In this document: positions 7,396 through 15,755 of the stretch, piece by piece
Layout: every line of letters begins with the position of its first letter
How positions within the stretch are numbered: position 1 is the stretch's first letter
NCBI RefSeq assembly: GCF_000380965.1
Contig: NZ_KB905593.1
Span: 1 to 40,499 of the forward strand
DNA length: 40,499 nt
DNA from: Paenibacillus ginsengihumi DSM 21568
Lineage (GTDB): Bacteria; Bacillota; Bacilli; Paenibacillales; NBRC-103111
Direction of reading: 5' to 3'
Position numbers and translations under genes: made by a program
The notes under the pieces: model-generated
What the model was told of the DNA's origin: nothing
Database searches by the model: none
The model's input: the letters and a program-made list of their open reading frames with translations, nothing else

Positions 7396-9600
7396 TCAGC
7401 CGCGCAATTCTGCCATCACCGCCTGTTCCGTCTTATCCGGCTCCGCAGGCAGCAGCACCATCACGGTAGTGCCGACGCCGACCTCGCTCTCGATTTCGAC
7501 GCGCCCTCCGTGGTGTTCGACGATTTTTTGGCTGACCATCATGCCGAGCCCGGTCCCCGTCTCTTTCGTCGTAAAGAACGGCTCACCGATCTGCCGCAGC
7601 TTTTCCTCCGGAATGCCGCAGCCCTGGTCGATCAGCCGCACAATGGCCGTCTGCTCCGGGGCCCGCTCCGTTTCGATGCGGATCGTCCCGCCGTCCGGCA
7701 TCGCTTCGACGGCATTTTTGATAAAATTGATGAACACCTGCTTCAGCTGGTTCGCATCGCAGCGAACGGCAATGCGGCCAGACAGCGGGACGAGCTTGAG
7801 CTCGATGCCTTGCAGATGGGCCTCCGCCCCCATCAATGTCACGACGTCCTCCAGCAAATGCGCAAGATCGACTTCCCGGAGCAGCGCGTCCTGCGGCTTG
7901 GCGAGCATGAGCAGCTCGCTGACGATCATTTCGATTCGCTCCAGCTCCTCCCTCATGATCGGCAAATATTTGTCTGCATATTGCGAGGAGTGGGCCATCA
8001 GCTGCACGAAGCCCTTGAGCGCCGTCAGCGGATTGCGAATCTCGTGGGCGATGCCCGCGGCAAGCTGCCCGGCGATTGACAGCTTTTCGGATTTGCGCAG
8101 GAGCTCGTCTTTTTTCTTCTGGTCGGTAATATCCTTGGCCATAATGTAATAGCCGATCATCCGCTTGCTGACATAGATCGGGGCGGGGGTCACAAGCAGT
8201 TCGACGGTATGTCCCAGCTTATGGCGAATGCGCAGCTCGGCGCTCGCCGTAAGTTCGCTGCGGACAGCCGTCCGGAACAGCCCGTTCGTCCTCTCGAGAT
8301 CCTCCTCGTGGATCAGCCCCGAGTAATGAATGCCGATCAGCTCCTCGGCGGAGTAGCCGGAGATTCTCTCGGCCGCAGGGTTCACCGAGGTGACGATGCC
8401 TTCCAGACTGATCGAAACGATAGCGTCCATATTGTATTTCTTCAACGAATTATACCGGTCTACGCTTTCCTCCAGCATCATCGTAATCCACTTGTGGGAG
8501 GTGATGTCCTGAACGGTGCCGTTCAGCTTCACGGGCCGACCCACCCGATTCAAGCTCGCTTCGCCCTGGATGCGGACATATTTGCCCATGCCTTCCTGCG
8601 GGAGCACCCGGCACTCGCACTGAAACTCCCCTTTCTCCAGCGCTTCTTCCCAGCCGCGGCGAAACGCGTCCCGATCGTCCGGATGGATGAACGGGAGCAA
8701 GTGCTGCTCGAACGAAGGGCGGAAGCCGACCGGATCGACGCCGAAAATACGGTACATCTCGTCGGACCATACCAGACTTCGCTCCTCCGCATCCCATTCC
8801 CAGCTTCCGATTGAGGCGATCCGCTGGGCTTGAGCCAGATTGTTCTCGCTCCTGCGCAGCGCCTGCTCGGCATGATGGCGTTCGGTAATGTCGCGGCTGA
8901 TGCCGATGTACCGCTTGACGCCGTCCCATTCGCCGCGGGTGCTGTTGATCGTCGTCTCGAACCAGACGAAATGGCCGTCCCGATGACGAAAACGGTGGCT
9001 AACCGCTTTAAATTCCTGCTGAAAGCCGGACATCATCCACTCGACTTCATCCGGATGGTACAGATGCTGGATGGGCCTGCCGATCAGCGACTCCGGCTCG
9101 TAGCCGAGCAGCGCCTCGACCGCCGGCGAGATGTAGTGGCAAATTCCGTTTTCGGAGCTGTAGAAAATAATATCCTGGGAATGGCTCGCAATCAGCGAGT
9201 ACATCGCCCGCGCCTCCAGCATCTGATCCTCCGCATGCTTGCGGTCGGTAATGTCGATGATATGCGCAGCAATATACTGCGGCTTGCCCGCTTCGTCCGA
9301 AACGAGCGAGACTTGCAAAGACACCCAGACCGGGTGGCCTTGCTTGTGAATATATCGCTTCTCAAACTGTACAGAAGGCACCGCGCCTGAAAGCAATCTT
9401 TGCAGATGAAACTCGTTCAATTCCACATCCGCAGGGTACGTAATATCCCGGAAGTTTGCGCCCAGCAATTCTTCTTCGGAATAACCGAGCATGCGGCTGA
9501 CCGCCGGATTCACTTGCAGGAATTCGCCATTAGGCGAAACGATCGAAATGCCGATGGGAGCGTAGTCGAAACTGATTTCGTATAAGCTTTTGCGCTTCAT
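7396..9600 (-). CDS. Multi-PAS sensor histidine kinase
   Basis: A 734-residue soluble kinase. Four consecutive PAS domains (roughly residues 5-125, 135-250, 260-380, 385-505) each end with a PAC-like DITDRKHAE, DITERHHAE, DITSHKW or DITDQKKK segment. A HisKA domain with H-box GIAHEIRNPLTALKGF (His519) follows, then a HATPase_c domain with N-box FIKNAVEAM (Asn629), G1 DQGCGIPE and G2 GTGLGMM. No transmembrane helix is predicted by eye. This layout resembles the KinA/KinE-type kinases that feed the sporulation phosphorelay, but the signal and partner are not shown here, and there is no adjacent response regulator. Start: ATG 9600 follows AGGAGGTG at a suitable distance; an upstream in-frame start has no such site. 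Confidence 0.92.
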   Translation of the reverse strand: MKRKSLYEISFDYAPIGISIVSPNGEFLQVNPAVSRMLGYSEEELLGANFRDITYPADVELNEFHLQRLLSGAVPSVQFEKRYIHKQGHPVWVSLQVSLVSDEAGKPQYIAAHIIDITDRKHAEDQMLEARAMYSLIASHSQDIIFYSSENGICHYISPAVEALLGYEPESLIGRPIQHLYHPDEVEWMMSGFQQEFKAVSHRFRHRDGHFVWFETTINSTRGEWDGVKRYIGISRDITERHHAEQALRRSENNLAQAQRIASIGSWEWDAEERSLVWSDEMYRIFGVDPVGFRPSFEQHLLPFIHPDDRDAFRRGWEEALEKGEFQCECRVLPQEGMGKYVRIQGEASLNRVGRPVKLNGTVQDITSHKWITMMLEESVDRYNSLKKYNMDAIVSISLEGIVTSVNPAAERISGYSAEELIGIHYSGLIHEEDLERTNGLFRTAVRSELTASAELRIRHKLGHTVELLVTPAPIYVSKRMIGYYIMAKDITDQKKKDELLRKSEKLSIAGQLAAGIAHEIRNPLTALKGFVQLMAHSSQYADKYLPIMREELERIEMIVSELLMLAKPQDALLREVDLAHLLEDVVTLMGAEAHLQGIELKLVPLSGRIAVRCDANQLKQVFINFIKNAVEAMPDGGTIRIETERAPEQTAIVRLIDQGCGIPEEKLRQIGEPFFTTKETGTGLGMMVSQKIVEHHGGRVEIESEVGVGTTVMVLLPAEPDKTEQAVMAELRG

Positions 9601-9981
9601 CTTGAACTGGCACCTCCTGTACCAAAGCTTCCGCAGCAAGCCCGCTCCCGTTACCCAAGACCGAGATGCCGGCATCCGCGCGCCTTGCTCCGGTCCAAGC
9701 AGCGGCCGCAGATTGACAGCTGTGCAGATCCGCGGCCGGCCGAATTATGTATGCTCCTTGCACAACCAACAAGCCAGCGGCGCGTCATGGCGCCGCTCTT
9801 CGCCTCGTCCCGTTCCTCCCGCAACCGGGGGCAAAGCCTGTATCCAGACGCCCCAGGGGGCTGACGGCAAAGCGGCCGAAGCGCGGCCCGCCTGCATTAA
9901 GCTTGCCGCCCCGCAGCTGCGAGACGCCGCGCCGCTGCCGACAGCCGTGAAGCTTCCTTAAATCCCGAGGTACGCCAGCGG
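9601..9981. other. GC-rich intergenic stretch between the kinase and the aldo/keto reductase
   Basis: No gene is supported. It holds the kinase ribosome binding site (9611-9618) and a candidate promoter (9744-9772). The remainder, 9780-9981, is GC-rich with short open frames in several phases and no ribosome binding sites. No clear terminator for the reductase gene ending at 9982 is visible. Confidence 0.5.
9744..9772 (-). promoter_or_regulatory. Candidate promoter of the histidine kinase
   Basis: Minus strand: -35 TTGTTG (9767-9772), 17-nt spacer, -10 CATAAT (9744-9749), about 145 nt upstream of the kinase start. It matches the sigma-A pattern moderately. Judged from sequence alone. Confidence 0.4.
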
Positions 9982-10998
9982 CTAGGCGTAAGCCATTGCC
10001 GCTTTCTGTATCGTCGCCTGCATCGGAAGATGGTACGGGCATTTCTCCTCGCAGAGTGGCTTCTCCTTACAGGGCTCGTAATCCGCACAGGAGGTAATTT
10101 TCTCCTTCATCCGTTCATAAAATCCTTGGCCCTTCGGCAGCAGGCCGAGCGTATCGCGCACGCGGCTGGAGATCATCACGTCGGGAATAGCGATCCCCAG
10201 CGGGCAGCTGCAATAGTTGCAGCGGCGGCAGTTATGGCCGCCCAGCTCCTCTGCGAGCAGCTCCAGCCCGCGCTTCTCTTCCTCTCCGACCTCGGTTTCC
10301 TGCGCCGCAATGTTTTGCTTGACTTCCTCGACGCTGACCATGCCGGAAATCGTCACATGCACGTCCTGGCTGTAAGGATATCGAAGCGCCTTCTCCACCG
10401 GCTGTATAAAGCCGCCGGACAAAGGCTTCATCGCAACCTTGCCCAGATTCAGCCTCGTGCATTCCGGAATCAGCTCCTGCAGCGCGAAGGGCTGAGCCAG
10501 GTTCAGGTGAAACAGCACCTGATCGAACTGACCCTTGCCGATCCAGCGTGCCAGCAGCTCGGGCCGATGGCCGGTAATGCCGATGAAGCGCACATAGCCC
10601 TTCTCCTTCATCTCCAGCGCAGCCTTGTATGCTCCGTCCTCGGCCATCGCCGCCTGAAACTCATGCACATGGTTGACGTAATGAATTTGCAGCAGGTCAA
10701 TCACATCGGTCTTCATCCGCTGCAGACTGCGTTCGATCTCTTCCTTCGCTGACTTGTAGTCCCGCTTGTTCGTCTTGGTGGCCAAAAAATATTCCGACCG
10801 CCGATGAGCAATCGATTCCCCGATAATCTCTTCGCTGTTGCGATAGCCCGCCGCGGTATCGATATAATTGATGCCTTGGTCGAGTGCGTAGTTCAGCGCA
10901 TCGCGCGCCTGCTCCAGGGGCACTCCCGGAAGATTCATCGCCCCGAAACCAAGAGAGGATACCTTGTATCCCGTTTTGCCAAACGTCGTGTACCGCAT
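9982..10998 (-). CDS. Aldo/keto reductase with C-terminal ferredoxin-like cluster domain
   Basis: A protein of about 338 residues. Residues 1-260 are an AKR TIM barrel with the catalytic tetrad Asp47, Tyr52 (YIDTAAGYRNSEE), Lys75 (FLATKTNKRD) and His106 (LLQIHYVNHV). The C-terminal 70 residues carry two cysteine groups, HNCRRCNYCSCP and CADYEPC...CEEKCP. This matches the 4Fe-4S-type extension of one AKR subfamily. An NAD(P)H-dependent oxidoreductase with an electron-transfer tail is inferred; the substrate is unknown. Start: ATG 10998 follows GGGGAGGCGGCAGAC; an upstream ATG adds seven residues without a better site. Confidence 0.88.
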   Translation of the reverse strand: MRYTTFGKTGYKVSSLGFGAMNLPGVPLEQARDALNYALDQGINYIDTAAGYRNSEEIIGESIAHRRSEYFLATKTNKRDYKSAKEEIERSLQRMKTDVIDLLQIHYVNHVHEFQAAMAEDGAYKAALEMKEKGYVRFIGITGHRPELLARWIGKGQFDQVLFHLNLAQPFALQELIPECTRLNLGKVAMKPLSGGFIQPVEKALRYPYSQDVHVTISGMVSVEEVKQNIAAQETEVGEEEKRGLELLAEELGGHNCRRCNYCSCPLGIAIPDVMISSRVRDTLGLLPKGQGFYERMKEKITSCADYEPCKEKPLCEEKCPYHLPMQATIQKAAMAYA

Positions 10999-11230
10999 GT
11001 CTGCCGCCTCCCCATGCATATGATTAAGGTTATGAAATATTCATCGAATGGATCATTGCTAATGCTGCTCTCTTTCCGCCATAGCGGGGAAGCGAATGCC
11101 TTTTACGGGCAAAGCTTCCGAAGATTTCCGACGGCATTTTGCTCCTTTACCATTTTAACACAGGTTGGCCGCCCGGCACAGAACAAACCGGGCGATTTTC
11201 CACTTCCAGCAAGGCATTTACCGCGAAAGA

Positions 11231-11270
11231 ACGCAAAAAAACGAAAAATGCGGCAACTGCTGGCCGCATT
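11231..11270 (-). terminator. Rho-independent terminator of the sigI-rsgI operon
   Basis: Minus strand: AATGCGGC, an 8-nt loop, GCCGCATT, then TTTTCGTTTTTTT. The 8-bp stem and long T tail lie 33 bp after the rsgI stop. The rest of 11020-11230 holds no gene. Confidence 0.88.
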
Positions 11271-11302
11271 CTTCAGCGAACGGTCGGATAGGTCAATCAA
11301 CG

Positions 11303-13186
11303 TTAAGCCGCAGCCGCTTCGATCCCATCGCGAGATCCCGACTTGCCGTCATGGCCGCCGCGGGGCGCATCATTCGGATTGCTCCAAGTTCCGCCGTTTC
11401 GCCACGGGCTCTCCGGGCCGCCTCCGCGTTCGTCGCGCTCGCCTGCTTTGCGGCCGGACTCGCCGCTTTGGCTATCGCCGTTTTTCCCGCCCATCTTCTC
11501 GTCTTTCCTGTCGTCTTGCTTCTTATCGTCATGATGTTGCCCGCCCTGGTCCTCCTTAGCGCGGTTGCCGACATTCCTTATGCCGGAATCGGAATGATCC
11601 TGACGGCCGTTCGGATTCAGCTTGCTCTCCTTGCCGCGGCGCTCCTTGTCGCTCTGATCCGATTCGCCGGGCTTGCGGCTTTGCTGCCCGTTATTATGAA
11701 CTTCCTTGTCCGTTTCCCGGCGCTCTTCATTCGCACTTTTCTTCGCCAGTCCCGGCGGGCTCGCCTCGCTGCGCTTCTGCCATTGTCCGAACAGGCTCGC
11801 CTCGTTTCGCTTCCGCTCTTCCTTCTGCTGTCTTTCCTCTTCCTTGCTCTTCTCCTGGTCTTTCTTGCTCCCCGCTTTGCCATCGCGGCTGTCCGACCAG
11901 ATGCCGGCGATGTCGGCGGCATCGCCAAAGGCGGCAGGACGCAGGGCGCCGGGGAAGACGATCCCGGGCTTCGGTTCGGAAGAACCGCCGCGGTCTTGCC
12001 GCCATGCGGATGGAGTCGACGCCGGCCGGCCTTTGCGGTCGCTGCCGTTATTGTCGCCGTCTTTCGAACCCTCACTGCCCCTGCCGTCATTGTTCCTAGC
12101 GTTCCCGCTCCGGGATTTGTCGTCCTCCGTGGCGCCCGGCTGCCCGTTGCCGCCCGGGGCGGCGCCGCTCGCCTCCGACCCGGCTGCCGCCGAATCGGAG
12201 GAATTGTCGGAGCTCGTATTATGCAATTCGCCTTTCTGGTCGACTCCATCCTTCTGATTGTTTCCTTCCGAACCGCCGTTTTGCCCGTCCGGATTTTCTG
12301 TTTGACCGTCGGTGGGGTTCTTCGGATTGCCTGAGGAATCTCCGGCAAATACGCCGAGACGGCCGTTCTTCTCTTCCTCCACCCACTGCCTGATCTGATC
12401 CTTGGTCGGCGTCTTGTCCGGCATAATCAGCTTGGCGATTTCCGGCTTATTCTTGGTCAGCTGAAGCACCGACGTCTGCTTGATCTCGTCGAGCGTCACT
12501 TGCGCTCCGTTGGATTTGGCCGTTAAATAGACGGAATACTTGCCCATGGACACGCCGTTTTGCTTCGCCGCTTCGCGAACCTCCTGCGGCGCCGCGAAGA
12601 CGGCCACCTGATACGCGGCCGCACGCTCAGGATGGGTCTCTTGAATATGCTCGCTCACCGTCTGCTTGACCTTCTCGGCGATCAGCAAGTCGCTGAAATG
12701 CTCGCTTTCCTCAAGAACCGTGCTGGCAATCACGATCTCGGCCTCCCCTTGGGAGAGCACTCCGTGCTCGGCCTGGTCCAGCAGCTCCTCCGTCACGTCC
12801 TCCAGCGTCTTGCCCTTGAAATGGACGGACTGAACCAGCCGGCTGCCGTCTTCGTTCAATCCTTTCAGCTCCAGTACGGTCTCGCGAGCATCGATGCCCA
12901 TCTCGACGCTCGGATTGATGTCCATCGAAATGTAAGCGACAACATCCGAGCTGTACAGCTTGCCGTTTAAGCTGGCGAACAGCACCATCCCGAACACGAC
13001 AGCTGCCACCAATGCCGATTTGCCGGCAGCGGATGGAGTCCTCCAGCGAAAACGCGGCTCGGCATATTCTATCTCTTCGCCGATTTCGCATTCGCGTTTT
13101 CTGCGCGGCAAGCGGTCGAATGTGCCGTCCGGCCTCATGACAATAATGCTTTTTTTCGTCATTTCCATGACAATCCCTTTATTCAT
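11303..13186 (-). CDS. rsgI: Anti-sigma-I factor RsgI with long disordered tail
   Basis: A 627-residue membrane protein. Residues 1-50 form the cytoplasmic RsgI_N anti-sigma domain (MNKGIVMEMTKKSIIVMRPD). One transmembrane helix spans about 57-75 (ALVAAVVFGMVLFASL). The extracytoplasmic RsgI middle domain begins VVAYISMDINPSVEMGIDA; the Asn91-Pro92 bond lies in the motif where RsgI proteins of Clostridium are reported to self-cleave. From about residue 290 to the end the sequence is low-complexity, rich in Gly, Ser, Asp, Lys, Arg and Gln, with no recognisable sensor module. Bacillus RsgI is about 380 residues, so the tail is unusual in length. It should sequester SigI and release it on cell-wall or heat stress. 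The start follows GAAGGGGGGGG, 28 bp after sigI. Confidence 0.92.
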   Translation of the reverse strand: MNKGIVMEMTKKSIIVMRPDGTFDRLPRRKRECEIGEEIEYAEPRFRWRTPSAAGKSALVAAVVFGMVLFASLNGKLYSSDVVAYISMDINPSVEMGIDARETVLELKGLNEDGSRLVQSVHFKGKTLEDVTEELLDQAEHGVLSQGEAEIVIASTVLEESEHFSDLLIAEKVKQTVSEHIQETHPERAAAYQVAVFAAPQEVREAAKQNGVSMGKYSVYLTAKSNGAQVTLDEIKQTSVLQLTKNKPEIAKLIMPDKTPTKDQIRQWVEEEKNGRLGVFAGDSSGNPKNPTDGQTENPDGQNGGSEGNNQKDGVDQKGELHNTSSDNSSDSAAAGSEASGAAPGGNGQPGATEDDKSRSGNARNNDGRGSEGSKDGDNNGSDRKGRPASTPSAWRQDRGGSSEPKPGIVFPGALRPAAFGDAADIAGIWSDSRDGKAGSKKDQEKSKEEERQQKEERKRNEASLFGQWQKRSEASPPGLAKKSANEERRETDKEVHNNGQQSRKPGESDQSDKERRGKESKLNPNGRQDHSDSGIRNVGNRAKEDQGGQHHDDKKQDDRKDEKMGGKNGDSQSGESGRKAGERDERGGGPESPWRNGGTWSNPNDAPRGGHDGKSGSRDGIEAAAA

Positions 13187-13214
13187 GCGCGTGTCCCCCC
13201 CTTCTCATATATCG

Positions 13215-14003
13215 TCATTCCTTAATCTGTAAATAATCTTTAAGATAAGGATAAGGCCCATAATAAATTAGCGCAACCGCTATGATAAACTTGCGGTTTC
13301 TTTCCAACGTTTTGCGCGAAACGTCGACCTGCCCGAGCAGCTCCTTGATCGGCAGCATCCGCTTGGTCAGCATAATGCCGATCAGCTCCGGGTCGGCTGA
13401 CAGTTTCTTCGCGATGGCGAACAGCGTTTGCCGCGAATCGTCGTGCTTCGGCGACGCGTCCACCAGATCGGAGAACTGAATGCCGAACTCCTGGAGGCTC
13501 CGGTTTAAATCCGTAATCTCGCTCCTCCTTTCTTCGATATCTTTTTGCGTCTCATACCTTTCGATCGCCTGGTGGATTTCGACCGGGTTGACGACATTGT
13601 CCTCCTCGTCCTCCACATCGAACGTGCTGTAAGGAATTTGCTGCGCGAAGCGCTGCTCCTTGCGCACATAGTCGATCAGCCTGCGGCGGATCACCTGCTC
13701 GGCGAAGCCGAGAAACGAACGTCCCGCCTGAGACGAATATTGATTGATCGCTTCGTTGAAAGCCCCGAGCGCAATGCTGAATTCGTCGTCCCGCGCCGGG
13801 TCAACATAACGTTTGCAGAATCGGCTCGTTACCTTCGCCACATACGGCTGATAATCCGTGATGAACTGGTTGCGAAGGCGTAAATCACCCTCCTGTATTT
13901 GAATCACAATTTGTTCAGGCGTCTGCGATTCTAAGGATTCCGGGTGGTGAGTCTGACGTTTACCTAGAAACTTCCTGAATAAAACGAGCAGCAATCGCTC
14001 CAC
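13215..14003 (-). CDS. sigI: RNA polymerase sigma factor SigI
   Basis: A protein of up to 262 residues with the SigI-family segments: QIQEGDLRLRNQFITDYQPYV, DDEFSIALGAFNEAINQY and FLGFAEQVIRRRLIDYVRKE (region 2), FGIQFSDLVDASPKHDDSR, and the C-terminal helix-turn-helix QVDVSRKTLERNRKFIIA. It ends YPYLKDYLQIKE, as in Bacillus SigI. It directs transcription of heat- and envelope-stress genes and, in other genera, polysaccharide-degradation genes. The first codon is uncertain: GTG 14003 lies inside a GAGGTGGAG element, so TTG 13994 (eight bases after GAGG) is a good alternative. Operon with rsgI directly downstream. Confidence 0.93.
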   Translation of the reverse strand: MERLLLVLFRKFLGKRQTHHPESLESQTPEQIVIQIQEGDLRLRNQFITDYQPYVAKVTSRFCKRYVDPARDDEFSIALGAFNEAINQYSSQAGRSFLGFAEQVIRRRLIDYVRKEQRFAQQIPYSTFDVEDEEDNVVNPVEIHQAIERYETQKDIEERRSEITDLNRSLQEFGIQFSDLVDASPKHDDSRQTLFAIAKKLSADPELIGIMLTKRMLPIKELLGQVDVSRKTLERNRKFIIAVALIYYGPYPYLKDYLQIKE

Positions 14004-14017
14004 CTCACACTACAATT

Positions 14018-14045
14018 TTCGCTGCGGCCAAATCGATTGCGGGGG
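14018..14045 (-). promoter_or_regulatory. Possible SigI-type autoregulatory promoter
   Basis: Minus strand: a CCCCC block (14041-14045) and CGAA (14018-14021) separated by 19 nt, just upstream of sigI. Published SigI promoters have a C-rich ACCCCC-like -35 and a CGAA-like -10. The match is to short elements only and lies very close to the start codon, which would favour the later TTG start. The rest of 14004-14290 holds no gene. Confidence 0.3.
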
Positions 14046-14290
14046 CCGGTATGCCCCGGGTACCCTGCTTTTTGTTCATGATCGTCTTCATACGCAAAAA
14101 AGTCCCTTTCCGGCTTTCTTCGACCTAGAGCGGGGCAACTGGCCGCCGGCCTGCAGCCCACAAGCGGGCCGCATTTCCCCGATTGCGACAGCCTGCCTGC
14201 TTCCGCTGCCCTAGGTCCCGGAACGCTCCGTCAGGGACGATGAATAAGATCATGCCATGTGCCTTCCGACAAGATGCCTGCAGCGAAAGC

Positions 14291-14713
14291 TCAGCCGCGC
14301 AGCGTCTTTCTGTTTTTCATTTTCGTACGCCGCGCGCTCAGAACGTTCAGACGCTTCTTCAGCTGCGCTTCCCATTCCGCATCGCCGATGTCCTTGGCGA
14401 TCGTCAGCAAATCGAGCGCCATGTCAATCTGGCTGCGTACGATATCGAGCGGATCTTCCTCCTCGTGATTCACGCAATTCTCGAACATTTCGCTTGCCTT
14501 ACCATGTTCAACATAATCGCTAAAATCGACCTCGGACGCTCCGTCGCCGTGAGCGTACTCGGCCAATATCTCGTATTCATTCTCAACCTGATGGTGTACC
14601 TCCACCCGGTGACAAACGGGGCAGAAAAGCAGAGGCACGTTATGAATTTGCGTACGGATATGTCTGAGTGTTCCTTTCGTCCCAATCATGCTGGCACCGC
14701 AGCAAAAGCTCAT
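14291..14713 (-). CDS. Zinc-ribbon-like protein of unknown function
   Basis: A 140-residue protein that I do not recognise as a named family. The N-terminus reads MSFCCGASMIGTKG and is followed at about residue 31 by LFCPVCHRVEVHHQV, so CC...CPVC could form a zinc ribbon. The middle is acidic (AEYAHGDGASEVDFSDY). The C-terminal half is helical and charged (DPLDIVRSQIDMALDLLTIAKDIGDAEWEAQLKKRLNVLS), resembling UvrB/UvrC-motif-like helices only loosely. It ends with a basic tail. The ATG follows GGGAGGCGAGACCG. No membrane segment. A degraded copy of the 90-bp repeat begins 38 bp upstream. Confidence 0.7.
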   Translation of the reverse strand: MSFCCGASMIGTKGTLRHIRTQIHNVPLLFCPVCHRVEVHHQVENEYEILAEYAHGDGASEVDFSDYVEHGKASEMFENCVNHEEEDPLDIVRSQIDMALDLLTIAKDIGDAEWEAQLKKRLNVLSARRTKMKNRKTLRG

Positions 14714-14750
14714 CGGTCTCGCCTCCCGTGATTAAACATTGGTCCCTGCT

Positions 14751-14836
14751 CGAACATTTGGCGGCGATCGCCGGCAAGATTTCAAGCGGACCGAAGGTGA
14801 CGGCCGACGACGAATCCATTCGTCATCGGTTGTCTA
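14751..14836 (-). repeat. Degraded copy of the 90-bp two-hairpin repeat (copy R4)
   Basis: On the plus strand, ACCGAAGGTGACGGCCGACG then CGAATCCATTCGTCATCGG and TTGTCTAG align with the copy at 40066-40118 (ACCGAAGGTAACGACCGATG, then CGTCATAGGCGTCTAT). The part before it (CGCCGGCAAGATTTCAAG) aligns with ATCGGCGAATTTTCAAC. One arm of the AT-rich hairpin is worn down. It lies 38 bp upstream of the zinc-ribbon gene. Confidence 0.6.
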
Positions 14837-15156
14837 GCCATACATTATACATGAATCGGTTACGATTTGTCCTGTACGGCTCTTCCCTTCCGGCGTCGGC
14901 CGAGACGTTCAGGACGCTGCAGCATGGTTGCTCGTTGTCGTCTTATACGCCTGGAAACGGTTAAAAGTTGCGCCACAGGCCGCTTTTTCTCATTCGACCC
15001 GGATCGGCAAATTCCCTTTTTTTTCGTCCCGAAAAGCGGTATGTAAATGTTACCATCTACCCGAACCTGTCTTATTCGGCCGTCGAAAGAGCCGATATTT
15101 GCCACATGGACGCATTCTAAACGGCGCCTTGAAAGCATATATGTGTGGTATCGACG

Positions 15157-15206
15157 AAAAATCCGTTGCCGGTGGCCCGCACGATCATTCGCGCCAACGG
15201 ATTTTT
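15157..15206 (+). terminator. Terminator-like hairpin in the leader of the KTSC gene
   Basis: Perfect 12-bp inverted repeat AAAAATCCGTTG (15157-15168) / CAACGGATTTTT (15195-15206) with a 26-nt interior, continuing into one more T. On the plus strand it has the form of an intrinsic terminator, yet no plus-strand gene precedes it and a gene starts 38 bp later. It may be an attenuator or a terminator for unseen upstream transcription. Confidence 0.5.
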
Positions 15207-15244
15207 TGCTTCCGACTTCGCAGACAAAGGAGAGATGAGCGTCT

Positions 15245-15520
15245 ATGCAGCTGATGCCGATCGGCTCGAAGCAAATCGCGTATATCGGGTACGACGAGCG
15301 GTCCTCGCAAATGCATATTTTGTACCATACGGGGCAGGTCCGCACCTATAGCGGCATTCCTCCGGAGCAATTCCAGTCGCTGCTGGCTTCTTCCAACGCA
15401 TACGACATGCTCGTGCGGCTGGCGGATGCGCAGACGGCGGAAGCGGCGGAAGCAGCGGAAGCGTCAGAAGCGATGCCCACGGTCGCCGCAGCCGCGCATC
15501 CCGCTGCATCCCGGACGTAG
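15245..15520 (+). CDS. KTSC domain protein
   Basis: A 91-residue protein. Residues 5-62 match the KTSC domain: IAYIGYDERSSQMHILYHTG, then VRTYSGIPPEQFQSLLAS and SNAYDMLVRL. The domain is named after the C-terminal domain of some lysyl-tRNA synthetases. It is found alone in many small bacterial proteins of unknown function, some thought to bind nucleic acid. The last 30 residues are an Ala/Glu-rich tail (AEAAEAAEASEAMPTV) without structure motifs. The ATG lies 12 bases after AAAGGAG. A terminator-like hairpin sits in its leader. The gene ends 235 bp before the GH15 gene on the same strand. Confidence 0.82.
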   Translation: MQLMPIGSKQIAYIGYDERSSQMHILYHTGQVRTYSGIPPEQFQSLLASSNAYDMLVRLADAQTAEAAEAAEASEAMPTVAAAAHPAASRT

Positions 15521-15755
15521 CGGGCGAATCCGGCGCAGCCCCTGCACCGGCTAGCCTCCGATTCACCCGGAGCTTCGCCTGACGCGAGCAGCGGTTGGGC
15601 CAAACCCGGCCGCAGCCATCGCAGCTTCATAGAACAGGCGCGCTTTAGCCGCTCTCGTGGCGGCGCATACCGGGCGGGCAGCCCGCTCGCCGTTTTCGGG
15701 GAGGAAAAGCCGAGGAAATAAACCGTCTCGATGCGGGGATAAGGAGGTGGGAGGA

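Larger units (their letters stand above)
14714..15244. other. Intergenic stretch with a repeat copy and a leader hairpin
   Basis: No gene is supported. It holds the degraded 90-bp repeat copy (14751-14836) and T-runs at 14988-14992 and 15019-15026 without clear stems. There is a short inverted repeat around TTCGGC...GCCGAT (about 15077-15100), and the 12-bp-stem hairpin at 15157-15206 immediately upstream of the KTSC gene. Confidence 0.5.

Noticed and set aside
9590..9961. Several overlapping frames in the kinase-reductase gap
   Set aside because: GC-rich DNA leaves all phases open; none has a ribosome binding site or a recognisable product.
11165..12334. Long plus-strand frame (389 codons) rich in Leu, Val and Ala
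   Set aside because: Antisense shadow of the GC-rich disordered tail of rsgI; no ribosome binding site or known domain.
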